This document shows, in pieces, positions 25,141 to 33,286 of a stretch of DNA of 39,087 nt. The notes beneath the pieces are model-generated. The model saw only the letters and a list, made by a program, of their open reading frames with translations. It was not told where the DNA came from and did not search any database. The first letter of the stretch is position 1. The number at the start of each line of letters is the position of its first letter. The stretch spans positions 1 through 39,087 of the forward strand of contig NZ_SMKT01000087.1 of assembly GCF_004348735.1 (NCBI RefSeq), written 5' to 3'. Source of the stretch: Actinomadura sp. KC06. Lineage in GTDB: Bacteria > Actinomycetota > Actinomycetes > Streptosporangiales > Streptosporangiaceae. Made by a program: the position numbers and the translations under genes.

Positions 25141-25587
25141 GTGGAGAACACGACCGACCCGCTGACCAGCCTGTGCGGCACCCCGATCGACGTCCGCACC
25201 CGCGCCGACGCCATCGCCAACGGCACCCAGATCGAAGCCCCCGCCGAGTTCGTGGACCGCGCCGACCTGCTCGCCCACGTGACCCTGACCGCCGACGCCT
25301 GGGGGCGGTACGTCACCTGGACCAACGAGGACAGCGACCGGACCGGGGTGCTGCTGCAGGACTCGGACGACCGGCTGATGGACATCCTTCGGGCGCTGGC
25401 CGCCGGCATCCACCGGGCCGGGCCACTCAACCGCGTGGAGTCGCTGCGGTTCCGGGTGGCGTGCTTCCGCCGCGACGTGGTGTTCGGCCCGGACGACGAC
25501 CAGGACCCCAGCGAGGTCGAGCTGGAGGCGCTGTTCGGGCGGGGCGCGGACGGCGGCCACCTCATCACCGTCCACGAACCGCGCTGA
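25141..25587 (+). CDS. DUF6573-like actinobacterial protein
   Basis: This is a 148-residue protein with GTG start after GGGGAGA. The order CGTPIDVRTRADAIANGTQI, HVTLTADAW, YVTWTNEDS, DILRALAAGIHRA, FRVACFRR and LITVHEPR matches my memory of the DUF6573 family common on actinobacterial plasmids, AICEs and phages. That family has no known function. Third gene of the plus-strand set. The family assignment is from recall and should be confirmed by profile search. Confidence 0.6.
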   Translation: MENTTDPLTSLCGTPIDVRTRADAIANGTQIEAPAEFVDRADLLAHVTLTADAWGRYVTWTNEDSDRTGVLLQDSDDRLMDILRALAAGIHRAGPLNRVESLRFRVACFRRDVVFGPDDDQDPSEVELEALFGRGADGGHLITVHEPR

Positions 25588-25672
25588 CGGCTTGTCGGAT
25601 GCTCCGCTACCCCGTTGGCGGAGCACCCGGCGCAGCCACCCGCAAAGGCACACCTGCCGACAAGGAGTACGC

Positions 25673-26221
25673 ATGGAGATCACGCGCGATCAGGTAAGGG
25701 GCTACATCACCGCCGTCACGGAGGCGCTCAAAGACGCCGGGCACAAGCTCGACGACCCATTCATCGACGACCAGGACGACGTGGTCATCACCATCATGAT
25801 CGCTATCCCGGACGCCTTCACCGACGAGCAGGAGCGATTGGGTTTGGCGCTGCTGTGGGAGCCCAGGCACGGATGGGACGCGGGCTTCGTATCGCACCGG
25901 GCACTGAACACGGTGCGGATCACGATGCACACGGACCTGCGGCTGGGGGTCGTCCCGGCGCCGGAGGTCATCGTACGGGCGGTCGCGGCGATCGTCGCGA
26001 ACGGAGACCCGAAAGAGGGCCGGGTCGTGCCGGGCACGGCCGAGCAGCTCGCCGCGTACGTGGGCGGGGAGGCGCCGGTGTCGAGGCAGGCGCAGCTGGC
26101 CGGTCAGGTCCGCTCGATCGCGCAAGACCTGGACGACGAGCTGCGTGACCGGCTCGGGTGGGACGAGGCGCACGAGATCCGGGACCGGCTGCTCGCGGTC
26201 GCGGACGGCGGGACCGCTTGA
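25673..26221 (+). CDS. DUF6292-like actinobacterial protein
   Basis: This is a 182-residue protein; GGAG lies 5 nt... upstream of the ATG at 25673. RGYITAVTEALKDAG, LALLWEPRHGWDAGF and the later PAPEVIVRAVAAIV helix resemble the DUF6292 family of small actinomycete proteins of unknown function. A C-terminal helical tail (QVRSIAQDLDDELRDRLGW) is extra. It is the last gene before a strong terminator. The family call is from memory. Confidence 0.55.
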   Translation: MEITRDQVRGYITAVTEALKDAGHKLDDPFIDDQDDVVITIMIAIPDAFTDEQERLGLALLWEPRHGWDAGFVSHRALNTVRITMHTDLRLGVVPAPEVIVRAVAAIVANGDPKEGRVVPGTAEQLAAYVGGEAPVSRQAQLAGQVRSIAQDLDDELRDRLGWDEAHEIRDRLLAVADGGTA

Positions 26222-26233
26222 CCCGACGCCGAG

Positions 26234-26268
26234 GGAGCCCGCACCCGGCAGGGGGTGCGGGCTCCTTT
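26234..26268 (+). terminator. Intrinsic terminator ending the plus-strand operon
   Basis: A perfect 13-bp stem (GGAGCCCGCACCC, 26234-26246, with its complement at 26253-26265) with a 6-nt loop and a short TTT tail lies 12 bp after the stop of the preceding gene. It separates this operon from the convergent minus-strand operon. Confidence 0.8.
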
Positions 26269-26327
26269 GGCTCAGGCCGCCTGCAGCCAGGGCCAGTCGG
26301 CGTTACGCCCCGACTTCAGGAGCGGGA

Positions 26328-26771
26328 TCAGTCCGAAAATCCGGGTCGGCCCTCCCCATCCGGCTGGCCAGCGGCAGAGAGCAACGGGACGTAGCCCTTC
26401 CAGTGGTCACCCCTGACCAACCTGCTGATCGTGGTGTGGTGCACACCAAGGCGGCGAGCGATGCTTCGGCAGGAAACTCCGCTGGCGTGCTCGCGCCGCG
26501 CCTGGAGGATGTCCGGGTCAGAGAGTCGCCGGACGACTTCCACGAAGGCCCGGACCTCCTCGGAACGTGTGGCGGATCCTCGCCCCTTCGCCACCATGTC
26601 GGCGACGTTGTCCCCGACCGTGCCGAGGAAGAGGTGGGCCGGATTGCAGCAGGGTGGGTTGTCGCAGCGATGCAGGACGCTCAGCATGCCCGCGTCGTCG
26701 TAGGTGAGCATCCACGCGACACGGCTCCGTGGCAGAGGTCGTGCTCGCCGACGTGCGGGAGCGGACACCAA
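26328..26771 (-). pseudogene. HNH endonuclease with C-terminal HTH, N-terminus lost
   Basis: The intact core SRVAWMLTY...LHRCDNPPCCNPAHLFLGT carries the HNH residues (His, Asn, His) and CxxxxxC zinc ligands, followed by DNVADMVAKGRG. A C-terminal HTH reads SCRSIARRLGVHHTTISRLV. Phage HNH proteins of this type normally have a 40-60 residue N-terminal segment with CWxWxG, which is missing. The available start (TTG at 26771, or GTG at 26768) lies inside the DUF4326 gene, in a different frame. DUF4326 homology and HNH homology meet near 26714-26720. A deletion has probably joined the two genes. It could still be expressed as a minimal nuclease. Confidence 0.55.
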
Positions 26772-27025
26772 CAGGCGAGGTCCCGGCCAGCCAGCTCGCG
26801 GCGGATCTCATCGGCTGACGGGAAATCAGGCAGCGTGGGGAGTACGGCCCCGGCTGCTCGCATGGCCAAGAGGGTGGTGAAGCGGGCCACAGCTGTGGCT
26901 CTGTCCGGCACGCCGGTAGCGCCGACCGCGAACGGATTACCCCACCGTGTTGGCCTTGCGATGTTCACTGCACCGCGTGGTTTCCGGTAGCCCTTTTGGC
27001 GGCGGAGCTGGATCCGCTCAGGCAT
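26681..27025 (-). CDS. DUF4326-domain protein, C-terminus altered
   Basis: This is a 114-residue protein. The DUF4326 signature runs IQLRRQKGYRKPRGAVNIAR then PTRWGNPFAVG, with the second motif ELAGRDLACWCPLPHVGEHD followed by LCHGAV. The normal C-terminal LLxLAN tail is replaced by SRGCSPTTTRAC, read from what should be HNH coding sequence in another frame. GGAGGAAG precedes the ATG at 27025. DUF4326 proteins are small phage/plasmid proteins of unknown function. The start overlaps the upstream stop by 8 nt (ATGCCTGA). Confidence 0.7.
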   Translation of the reverse strand: MPERIQLRRQKGYRKPRGAVNIARPTRWGNPFAVGATGVPDRATAVARFTTLLAMRAAGAVLPTLPDFPSADEIRRELAGRDLACWCPLPHVGEHDLCHGAVSRGCSPTTTRAC

Positions 27026-27917
27026 CCACTTCCTCCAGCACCGGGCCCCAGGGCTGGCCTTTGCCGGAGGGGCGGCGAAGCAGCCCCTCGTCGGCGAGCT
27101 GGTTGAGTAGCCTGCGCGCTTCCTGCCCCCGGACGTGCCGCGTCGCACCGGTGAGCGCTGCCTGCGCGCGCTGTGAGGTCCACGGGCCAGTCTCGGTCTG
27201 GACGGCGGCGCGGAGAACGTCCAGCGGGTCGTCTGGGTGATCCGTTGCGTGGGCGGCGCGGGTGCGTGATAGCTCCTGGCGGAGCCGCTCGATCTCTCGT
27301 TCGGCGCTGTCGGCGCGCTCCTCGGCCGCCTTCCGGGCCTGATGTGGAGTGACCTTCCCTACCCGCTGCACGATTAGGGCGTACCGCTCCCGCTCCCCTG
27401 CCAACCCGACTTCGAACTCCACGGGTGTCTCGGAGTAGTTCTCTCCACCGGCCAGCATCGTGCGAGCGACACCGACCCAGATCGCGGCGAGTTCCCGGGC
27501 GGGCTCGACCTCCAGTTCGGCCGTCCCGTCGCGGATCTGGAGGGCCCGCATCCTGGTGTCGTCCAGGAGCCGCTCGGCCATCTGGTCGACGCCTTCGGCC
27601 TCCAGCTCGGCGGCGCGTCGCTCGGCTTCGTCGGCGCGCTGCCGGTGGTGGTGCAGGGCTTTGCAGGCGGCATCGTAGGCGTCCTGTGTCGGGGCGTAGT
27701 GCCGGACCTCCCGGGAAGCGTGGTCGTCGAGCGCGGCCAGCGCTGCGCGGGCGGCGGTGTCAGCCTCCCCGCCGGACAGCCCGATTGGCTCCCCTGGCCG
27801 TGTCGTGCCGAGTGCGCTGCGGCCCAGCCTGATGCTTACGCTGTCGCGGATCCGGGCGGCGAGGAGGTCGACGAGCTGCTCGCGGTCCTGCTCGGTGAGG
27901 TGCGGGTTGCGAGTCAT
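27018..27917 (-). CDS. Coiled-coil protein with C-terminal winged-helix-like segment
   Basis: This is a 299-residue protein. Long helices rich in Glu/Arg/Ala (ADEAERRAAELEAEG, KAAEERADSAEREIERLRQE) indicate coiled coil. The last 80 residues (DVLRAAVQTETGPWTSQRAQ, EARRLLNQLADEGLLRR) resemble a winged helix used by phage/AICE replication-accessory proteins. The N-terminus (NPHLTEQDREQLVDLLAARI) is typical of short actinobacteriophage helical proteins. It is separated from the upstream gene by 17 bp, with a GGAG ribosome binding site. It is the only non-overlapping junction in the operon's right part. Function unknown. Confidence 0.6.
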   Translation of the reverse strand: MTRNPHLTEQDREQLVDLLAARIRDSVSIRLGRSALGTTRPGEPIGLSGGEADTAARAALAALDDHASREVRHYAPTQDAYDAACKALHHHRQRADEAERRAAELEAEGVDQMAERLLDDTRMRALQIRDGTAELEVEPARELAAIWVGVARTMLAGGENYSETPVEFEVGLAGERERYALIVQRVGKVTPHQARKAAEERADSAEREIERLRQELSRTRAAHATDHPDDPLDVLRAAVQTETGPWTSQRAQAALTGATRHVRGQEARRLLNQLADEGLLRRPSGKGQPWGPVLEEVDA

Positions 27918-27934
27918 GTCGGGGCTCCAGAGGA

Positions 27935-28435
27935 CTAGTAGATCTCGACGGCAGCGCGGGCACGAGCTTCGATGAGCGTGCTCGGCGGGGCCTCACGGAG
28001 GACGAGCGGCGGCCACCCGTCCGGCATGACGAGGCACCGCGGGATGTAGTCCTGCGCCCTATCCGAGCAGGCGAGGCAGTGAACACCCCACTCCCCCGAC
28101 GCCAGCTCGACGACCACGGGGGCGTGCGGCTGGCTTGCCGGTTCGAGGGACTGGGCTTTGTCGAGCGCGGCCTGGAGACGGTCGGCGAAGCATCGGATCT
28201 CGTGTGCACGGTCCTCCCACCGGAGGCGCGCCTCCCGCCGGTGAGAAGGCTCGATGTCTCGTGTGCTGAGCAGTTCCCGTTCACGCGTTCGCGCGTAGGC
28301 GATGACTTCCCGGACGGCCGTGACCTGCCCGGCGGCGGTGGCGAGCTGGGCGTCGCGGAGGTCGTCCTGGCCCTCGTGGATCCTCTGCGCGGCGCACGCG
28401 AGAGCGCCCTCGTCGATCGCGTTCTCTTCCGTCAT
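27935..28435 (-). CDS. Hypothetical helical protein
   Basis: This is a 166-residue protein, mainly helical (ALACAAQRIHEGQDDLRDAQ, EDRAHEIRCFADRLQAALDK), with a C-terminal domain containing WGVHCLACSDRAQDYIPRC that may bind a metal. The ATG at 28435 forms ATGA with the upstream stop. No family recognised. Confidence 0.6.
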   Translation of the reverse strand: MTEENAIDEGALACAAQRIHEGQDDLRDAQLATAAGQVTAVREVIAYARTRERELLSTRDIEPSHRREARLRWEDRAHEIRCFADRLQAALDKAQSLEPASQPHAPVVVELASGEWGVHCLACSDRAQDYIPRCLVMPDGWPPLVLREAPPSTLIEARARAAVEIY

Positions 28436-28638
28436 GGGGTCACCTGGATCTCATTGAGGGGAACGTTGCGGCGGAGCTGCTCGCGCAGGTCCGATAGGCG
28501 GCGGAACGCAGCCGCGTCGCGGCGGTTCAGGGCCTTGCGCGTCGCCTCGGGGATCTTCCGCCAGCAGGTGAGGCACAGGTAGTGGCTGGGTAGCTTCTCG
28601 CCCTGGCAGGACGGGCAGGTGGCACGGGCGTTAGGCAA
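28432..28638 (-). CDS. Small zinc-ribbon protein
   Basis: This is a 68-residue protein with CPSC...CLTCW, a four-cysteine zinc ribbon, then IPEATRKALNRRDAAAFRRL helices. This arrangement is common in short actinobacteriophage proteins. I chose the TTG at 28638, preceded by AAAGGGG, because it gives the 8-nt overlap (TTGCCTAA) seen throughout this operon. Longer frames upstream overlap the previous gene extensively. Confidence 0.6.
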   Translation of the reverse strand: MPNARATCPSCQGEKLPSHYLCLTCWRKIPEATRKALNRRDAAAFRRLSDLREQLRRNVPLNEIQVTP

Positions 28639-29338
28639 GGCGGGCCCCTTTCGGAAGCGTGAATTCAGCGGGTAGGAGCGCCGCGGCCTCGGCGTCGGTG
28701 AGGCGCTGCCAGACCCGCCCGGCACCGGGCTCTGACGCAAGGACGACCTTCAGCGGTGGCCGGGTGAGGAATCCGCCGTTCACGACTCGCCGCGTGTGTG
28801 ATGCATGTCTGCAACGCTGGTCGGGGCAGGGTGACTCGACGTCCTGGACGGTGACCGTGTAGCCGCGCGGCGCGACGTAAAGCGCGTACCAGGCGTGCGC
28901 GGGGTCGCCGCCTGAGGCGGTGGCGTTGAGGTCGGTAGGGACGACGCCTGCGCATTCGCAGGACGGGTCGCTGCACGTCTTCCCGCGGCGCCCCTCGGAG
29001 ACGCGGGCACGGTCGGCGTAAAACGGTTGCCGGCCCGCCACCATCGGGCACGCCTTCGAGGCGTACACGGCGCAGGGCGAGCAGAGCGGCGGCTCGTCGA
29101 AGAAGTTATCTGCGAGCTGGTTGGGGCCGGCGAGCAGCACGGCCGGGCGCCCGAGGCCGTTGCCGCAGGTCTGGCAGAGGCGGTGGGTCCAGCATCGGGC
29201 GTAGGTGGGGTTGTGAGGGCTGCGGAAGTCGACGCCGCCGTCCGCGAGCCTGATGTTCACCACCGGGATGACGAGGCCGCCGGTGGTCGGGCGGTGGGCG
29301 CATGACGCCGGGATCGGCGGGTGAACCTCATCGCTCAT
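28631..29338 (-). CDS. Cys-rich protein, paralogue of 32409-33059
   Basis: This is a 235-residue protein. It opens PPIPASCAHRPTTGGLVIPV, then LCQTCGNGLGRPAVLL, EPPLCSPCAVYASKACPMVAG, CSDPSCECAG and CPDQRC, so it holds several CxxC pairs likely to bind zinc. The same order of motifs occurs in the 216-residue protein at 32409-33059. Function unknown. Overlaps the upstream gene by 11 nt. Confidence 0.65.
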   Translation of the reverse strand: MSDEVHPPIPASCAHRPTTGGLVIPVVNIRLADGGVDFRSPHNPTYARCWTHRLCQTCGNGLGRPAVLLAGPNQLADNFFDEPPLCSPCAVYASKACPMVAGRQPFYADRARVSEGRRGKTCSDPSCECAGVVPTDLNATASGGDPAHAWYALYVAPRGYTVTVQDVESPCPDQRCRHASHTRRVVNGGFLTRPPLKVVLASEPGAGRVWQRLTDAEAAALLPAEFTLPKGARLA

Positions 29339-29756
29339 CGTTCGTCAGCCCTTCGGCGAGGGCCTTGTCGAGCGCGTCGACCAGGCCCTGGATCTCCTCA
29401 GCGCGGGCGTCGCATTCCTTCCTGAAGGCCCGCTGCGATGCTGGTGCCTTGTCGCGTTTGGCGTGGAGCTTGGTCACGCGGGCGCGGGCCCCGCCGAGGA
29501 CGTTGCCGACGCGGCTGAGCTGCTTGGCCAGGCGCTCGATCTCGCCCGGCGCGCTCGGGCCGGCCGTGGCCGCGGGCACGTTTGCGGACGGGGCCTTGCC
29601 GCTGTCGGTGAACCGGACCTCGACGTAGACGCGCACGAATCGGCTATCGCCGCGGTTGCGCTTGTGCTCGGAGACGTCCAGGACGTCGAAGTGCCGGCGA
29701 AGGGCCTCGACTGCGGCGTCGACCTCCTCGGGCAGGTCCATGAGGCGAATCTTCAC
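29328..29756 (-). CDS. Hypothetical coiled-coil protein
   Basis: This is a 142-residue protein. An N-terminal alpha/beta domain (IRLMDLPEEVDAAVEALRRH, SRFVRVYVEVRF) is followed by a linker and a helical pair (EIERLAKQLSRVGNVLGGAR, CDARAEEIQGLVDALDKALA). The GTG start at 29756 forms a GTGA overlap with the upstream stop. The N-terminal domain recurs in actinobacterial mobile elements, in my recollection, without known function. Confidence 0.6.
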   Translation of the reverse strand: MKIRLMDLPEEVDAAVEALRRHFDVLDVSEHKRNRGDSRFVRVYVEVRFTDSGKAPSANVPAATAGPSAPGEIERLAKQLSRVGNVLGGARARVTKLHAKRDKAPASQRAFRKECDARAEEIQGLVDALDKALAEGLTNDER

Positions 29757-30568
29757 GTCGCCTCCCAGAGGTCGAGTTGAAGGGGCTTCGGGCTAACGGC
29801 CGACTCGGCCGACGCGGTGACCCGTACGGGCTGGTCTTCCGCGGCAGGAACGGCTTCGCGTGGCGACAGGGCGTTGCGGCAGTCGCACGGGCAGACCCAC
29901 CGGCACACTCGATCGGCGAGCCACACCATGGCGACCCGCTCGTAGCGGGGGCCGGTTGCGAACGCGTCAGTCTCGTGCTCGTACGGCTCGCGGAACGCCA
30001 GCGGAGTGACACCGTCGGGGCCGCACACACGCCCCGCGACTCGGCGCTTCGGGTAACCCTTCTTGTTGACGCAGTTCTTGTGCTGCTCGTGCTCGCAGTG
30101 CGTGCACTGGCCGTATTGGCAGGGGCAGACTGTTACGCCGTCGTCTTCGCGGCGCAGGGCGCCGGTCCAGGCGTTCTCACGGATCCACGCGGCGCGCTCA
30201 AGTGTGAACGGCGGCGGCTCGTCGGGCTGGTTCGCTTTCCAGTGGGCGAGCATGTGCCCGCCGAGCTCGGTGAGCACCGGGCCGTCGTCGGCGTCGACCA
30301 GGAGGCCGCGGTCCCGGGCGTCGGCGGCGTTGTTCGGCACGCCGTGGATCCGGTATCGGCTTGCGTCGTAGCGGAGCCGCCCGGCCTCCGCGGCGAGCAG
30401 CCATCGAGCGTGGTACTCGCCGATCTCGTCCGGCGGGGCGAGGAAGTCGAACTCCAGCCACGTGGCGATGCCGGTGCCGCAGTCGCAGCGGACCTGCACG
30501 GCTACGCGGCCGTGCTCAAGCCGGGTGACGGTGAGGCGGCCGAGGCGCTGCCCGATCGTGTAGCTCAT
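29753..30568 (-). CDS. DUF6248-like Cys-rich protein with N-terminal extension
   Basis: This is a 271-residue protein. Residues 1-60 form a small beta domain (IGQRLGRLTVTRL, VQVRCDCGTGIATWLEF). The second part, AAWIRENAWTGALRR, CPCQYGQCTHCEHEQHKNC, FREPYEHETDAFATGP and VAMVWLADRVCRWVCPCDC, follows the order I recall for DUF6248 of streptomycete elements. It contains about a dozen cysteines, suggesting zinc binding. Overlaps both neighbours by 4 nt. Function unknown. Confidence 0.6.
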   Translation of the reverse strand: MSYTIGQRLGRLTVTRLEHGRVAVQVRCDCGTGIATWLEFDFLAPPDEIGEYHARWLLAAEAGRLRYDASRYRIHGVPNNAADARDRGLLVDADDGPVLTELGGHMLAHWKANQPDEPPPFTLERAAWIRENAWTGALRREDDGVTVCPCQYGQCTHCEHEQHKNCVNKKGYPKRRVAGRVCGPDGVTPLAFREPYEHETDAFATGPRYERVAMVWLADRVCRWVCPCDCRNALSPREAVPAAEDQPVRVTASAESAVSPKPLQLDLWEAT

Positions 30569-30951
30569 GACAGGGTGCTCGCCTCCAGGTCGAAGCCGAG
30601 CTGCTCGACCACTTGGGGCCGGTCGACCTGGACGCCGGTCTCAGAGTGCTCGGGGCATCGGTCGTCGTCGAGAAGGTCGTGGCGTCCGCAGTAGTGCGTG
30701 GGCCAGTACCTGCCGCTGGGCAGGGTGTGTGAGCGGACGACGGACTTGCACATCTTCCATGCGGCATGGATGGCCCCGTACTCGGCAACTGCGACGCCGC
30801 GCCATCCGTCGTCGAGGAGCGCTTCGGCCTCGGCCATGGCTTCACGGCGGGTGCGGTACCTGCCGGGGTCGACGTAGGCGCCGTGGCCGCACACCTCGAT
30901 GAACACAGGCTCGGTGCGGCTGCCAGCGACCAGGAAACGGCGCGCGGTCAT
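30565..30951 (-). CDS. Hypothetical protein
   Basis: This is a 128-residue protein with GGAGG 4 nt before its ATG. It begins TARRFLVAGSRTEPVFIEVC and contains YRTRREAMAEAEALLDDGW and a YCGRHDLLDDDRCPEH Cys/His cluster. No family recognised. ATGA overlaps on both sides. Confidence 0.6.
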   Translation of the reverse strand: MTARRFLVAGSRTEPVFIEVCGHGAYVDPGRYRTRREAMAEAEALLDDGWRGVAVAEYGAIHAAWKMCKSVVRSHTLPSGRYWPTHYCGRHDLLDDDRCPEHSETGVQVDRPQVVEQLGFDLEASTLS

Positions 30952-31469
30952 GAAGCCTCCAGTGCTGTGATCGTGTCGGTACACATCGCCTGCAGCGTCG
31001 TCCAGGCTGCGATCCGCTCCGGCCAGCCGGGCCGCTCGTGGTCGCCGGTGATATAGGACGGGTGCCATTCACCGGGCATTGGCCACAGCTCGTGCGGCCG
31101 CATCAGGTCCCGCCAGGCATCCAGCGCTGTGAGCGACTCCGCCCAGGCGATCAGGCCCTGACGGCGCGGGTCGTCGCCAAGCAGGCCGGCGAGCTCCTCC
31201 CAGGTGATGCTGCGGGTGAGCTTGTGCGGCCATCCGCTGTGGCGCCGCTCTCCCAATGCCTCGAATTGCAGGCCGCCGCGGCGGATGCCGTACCACCACG
31301 GTCCGGATTTACCCACGCTCAGGCCCCCACGGGACCGCCACTCGCCCAGGTACACGGCGGCTTCGAGCGCCTCGGGCACGACGTCGCGCAGGACGGTCAG
31401 CCCGTCAACGAGGCGGCGGACCTCCGGGTCACCGGCGAACAGGTCCAGCTGCACGGTGGGGGCGGCCAT
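30948..31469 (-). CDS. Hypothetical protein
   Basis: This is a 173-residue protein. Motifs QLDLFAGDPEVRRLVDGLTV, WWYGIRRGGLQFEALGERRH and LTRSITWEELAGLL suggest a small alpha/beta fold, with an 'S-x-GP-WWYG' segment seen in actinobacteriophage hypothetical proteins. The ATG at 31469 shares one base with the upstream stop (TGATG). Confidence 0.6.
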   Translation of the reverse strand: MAAPTVQLDLFAGDPEVRRLVDGLTVLRDVVPEALEAAVYLGEWRSRGGLSVGKSGPWWYGIRRGGLQFEALGERRHSGWPHKLTRSITWEELAGLLGDDPRRQGLIAWAESLTALDAWRDLMRPHELWPMPGEWHPSYITGDHERPGWPERIAAWTTLQAMCTDTITALEAS

Positions 31470-31858
31470 CACGTCTGTCCCCGTCGCGTCGACCACCACT
31501 GGTCGTGCAGGGATTGGCGGCACAGCGCGCACCACTCGCCCTGCGACGACGCGCCCCCGCACTCGCGGCACGTCGTAGGACGGATGCGCGGGTCGTCCTC
31601 CGGCGGCTCCTCGCCCACCGCAGCGCCGACGCAGGTGGTGCAGAGGCCGGGCGGCAGCGAGGTAGCCCGGCCCACGATGAGCAGGTCGGTGACGTCCTCG
31701 AGCGGCTCGGTGGGGACGACGGCCATGCGGTCACAGGCAGTCGGGGCTAGGACGCCGGGCACGGGAGTCGCACCGAGGAACCCGGGTACGAGGTGCCGGG
31801 CGTTCGGTAGAGCGTTGGCGTACGGGCTGTACGGGTTCGGCGAAACGCATCTGGTCAC
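31469..31858 (-). CDS. Hypothetical protein with C-terminal zinc-ribbon motif
   Basis: This is a 129-residue protein. The first half is low in structure and proline-rich. The second half holds CTTCV, CRECGG and CALCRQSLHDQWW, consistent with a zinc ribbon. The GTG start at 31858 forms a GTGA overlap with the upstream gene. Function unknown. Confidence 0.55.
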   Translation of the reverse strand: MTRCVSPNPYSPYANALPNARHLVPGFLGATPVPGVLAPTACDRMAVVPTEPLEDVTDLLIVGRATSLPPGLCTTCVGAAVGEEPPEDDPRIRPTTCRECGGASSQGEWCALCRQSLHDQWWSTRRGQT

Positions 31859-32214
31859 TGGTTAGCCTCCTGAGCCTCGAATCGCTCGCACGCGGGCCAG
31901 CTCCGGCGTATGTCGGAGGCGGCGCTGTGGGAGAGGGAGACGCGCCCGCATTTGAGGTAGGACCGGGTGTGATGCCCGACCACGGTGAGGAACCGGCAGC
32001 CGCCGCACCTCAGCCCCTCCGCTTTGCGGTCGTCGTGCGGGGCCGCATCTGGGTGGAGCCGGACCTGGCGCTTCACAAACAGGCCGATGGGGTGGCGCCC
32101 TGCGGCGAGGAGTTCGGCCTGGCGAAGGGTGCGGCGCCGGTCGGCGGAGAGCTCCTCGGCTTGCGGAGGTGCGGTCGGGACGCCCGGCAGGTCGAACCGC
32201 GCGTCACTGCTCAC
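31855..32214 (-). CDS. Hypothetical protein with CxxC-type motif
   Basis: This is a 119-residue protein. A helix ADRRRTLRQAELLAAGRHP is followed by GLRCGGCRFLTVV...LKCGRVSLSHSAASDIRRSWPACERFEA, a Cys pattern resembling small zinc-binding phage proteins that recognise a fully conserved C-x(10+)-C-x(n)-W-P-A-C layout. GTG start; 11-nt overlap with the upstream gene. Confidence 0.55.
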   Translation of the reverse strand: MSSDARFDLPGVPTAPPQAEELSADRRRTLRQAELLAAGRHPIGLFVKRQVRLHPDAAPHDDRKAEGLRCGGCRFLTVVGHHTRSYLKCGRVSLSHSAASDIRRSWPACERFEAQEANQ

Positions 32215-32416
32215 GATCTCGCTCCGGATGAGGAGGCGACTGGAGGACGTCGAGGAGGTCGGAGACGAACACGAACTCGCGGCCGTCCTCGTTCCGCCAC
32301 GCCTTCACCTGGGCGAGCGCGGCGAGTTTGGCCTCCGCCTGCTCAGCGCGCACACGCCAACCGGTTGGCTCAGCCTCGGGTCCGCAGTGCCCTTCGATGC
32401 GGGCTGTCTCAGCCAC
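32204..32416 (-). CDS. Small hypothetical protein
   Basis: This is a 70-residue protein starting at the GTG within the GTGGCTGA overlap. One helix (VRAEQAEAKLAALAQVKAW) and an ENDG-like turn, then FVFVSDLLDVLQSP. No family recognised. The strict overlap is the main support for its being real. Confidence 0.5.
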   Translation of the reverse strand: MAETARIEGHCGPEAEPTGWRVRAEQAEAKLAALAQVKAWRNEDGREFVFVSDLLDVLQSPPHPERDREQ

Positions 32417-33059
32417 CGTGTCCTCCCTTCACGGGGTCGGTCAGCAGCGCCCGAATGGCGTCCAGAGCGCGAAGGCCCCGCGTGGTCTCTGAGGCGGGGG
32501 CGCGCCCGGGAATGTGCCGGAGCCGGAGGAATCGCACACCGCGCAGCGCCACCCCGACCACCCGGCCGCCCTCGTAGGCCGGGCGGTAGCCGGCGGCGGC
32601 GAGCCAGACGGTCAGGTAGTCGTCGGCGGGCTGTCCGGCGCGGCGCTGCTTGTCGGGGCTGTCGCTCCACGCGTTGCAGGCGCAGGCAGCGTCGTCACAT
32701 CGCAGGTCGGCGAGGACGACGGGACGGCGGCGGTGGTGATCCATGCACCCGGCGAGCATCGGGCACGCCCTGATCGCGTAGGCCGCGCACTCGGGGTGCA
32801 TGCCGGGCTCGGCGCTGTAGCCCCGGCCGAGGTCCTCGGGGCGGCACACCACCACGACCCGGTCGCCGAGCGGTTCACCGCACGTCTGGCAGCGGCGCTT
32901 CCGCACGCAGGCGGCCATGAGGTCGGCGCGGGTCTGCCCGAGGAGCCATCCGGCGTGGGGGTGCTGGAGCGTGACCCAGGGGACGACCAGGCCGCTGGCA
33001 GTGGGGCGGTTCGCGCACCGCAGAGGGATCGGCGGGCGTCCCCCGGTTGCTGTGCTCAT
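32409..33059 (-). CDS. Cys-rich protein, paralogue of 28631-29338
   Basis: This is a 216-residue protein opening PPIPLRCANRPTASGLVVPW and continuing RRCQTCGEPLGDRVVVV, EPGMHPECAAYAIRACPMLAG and CDDAACACNAW, in the same order as its paralogue 4 kb away. Probably several zinc sites. Ends GGHGG before the GTGGCTGA junction. Start shares one base with the upstream stop (TGATG). Confidence 0.65.
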   Translation of the reverse strand: MSTATGGRPPIPLRCANRPTASGLVVPWVTLQHPHAGWLLGQTRADLMAACVRKRRCQTCGEPLGDRVVVVCRPEDLGRGYSAEPGMHPECAAYAIRACPMLAGCMDHHRRRPVVLADLRCDDAACACNAWSDSPDKQRRAGQPADDYLTVWLAAAGYRPAYEGGRVVGVALRGVRFLRLRHIPGRAPASETTRGLRALDAIRALLTDPVKGGHGG

Positions 33060-33286
33060 CAGAGCGCCCCGATCACACTGGCGGCCTCAGCCTCGGCGGC
33101 GTGGCCCTGCTCGAACGCCCACTCGGCGACGTCGAGCGGCCAGCGCTTGTCGAAGTAGTCGATGACGACGGTGGCGCCGTCCTGGCGGACGGTGTTGCTG
33201 GGACCAGCCCCGAAGTAGTCGGCGTGCTCGGCCACGACGGCGGCCGCGGCGGCCTCGGTGAGGCAGGTCAGCCGGATCTCAGCCAC
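33059..33286 (-). CDS. Small hypothetical protein
   Basis: This is a 75-residue protein starting at the GTG within GTGGCTGA. An alpha/beta pattern (RLTCLTEAAAAAVVAEHADY, ATVVIDYFDKRWPLDVAEWA) is compatible with a small ferredoxin-like fold. No family recognised. Confidence 0.5.
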   Translation of the reverse strand: MAEIRLTCLTEAAAAAVVAEHADYFGAGPSNTVRQDGATVVIDYFDKRWPLDVAEWAFEQGHAAEAEAASVIGAL

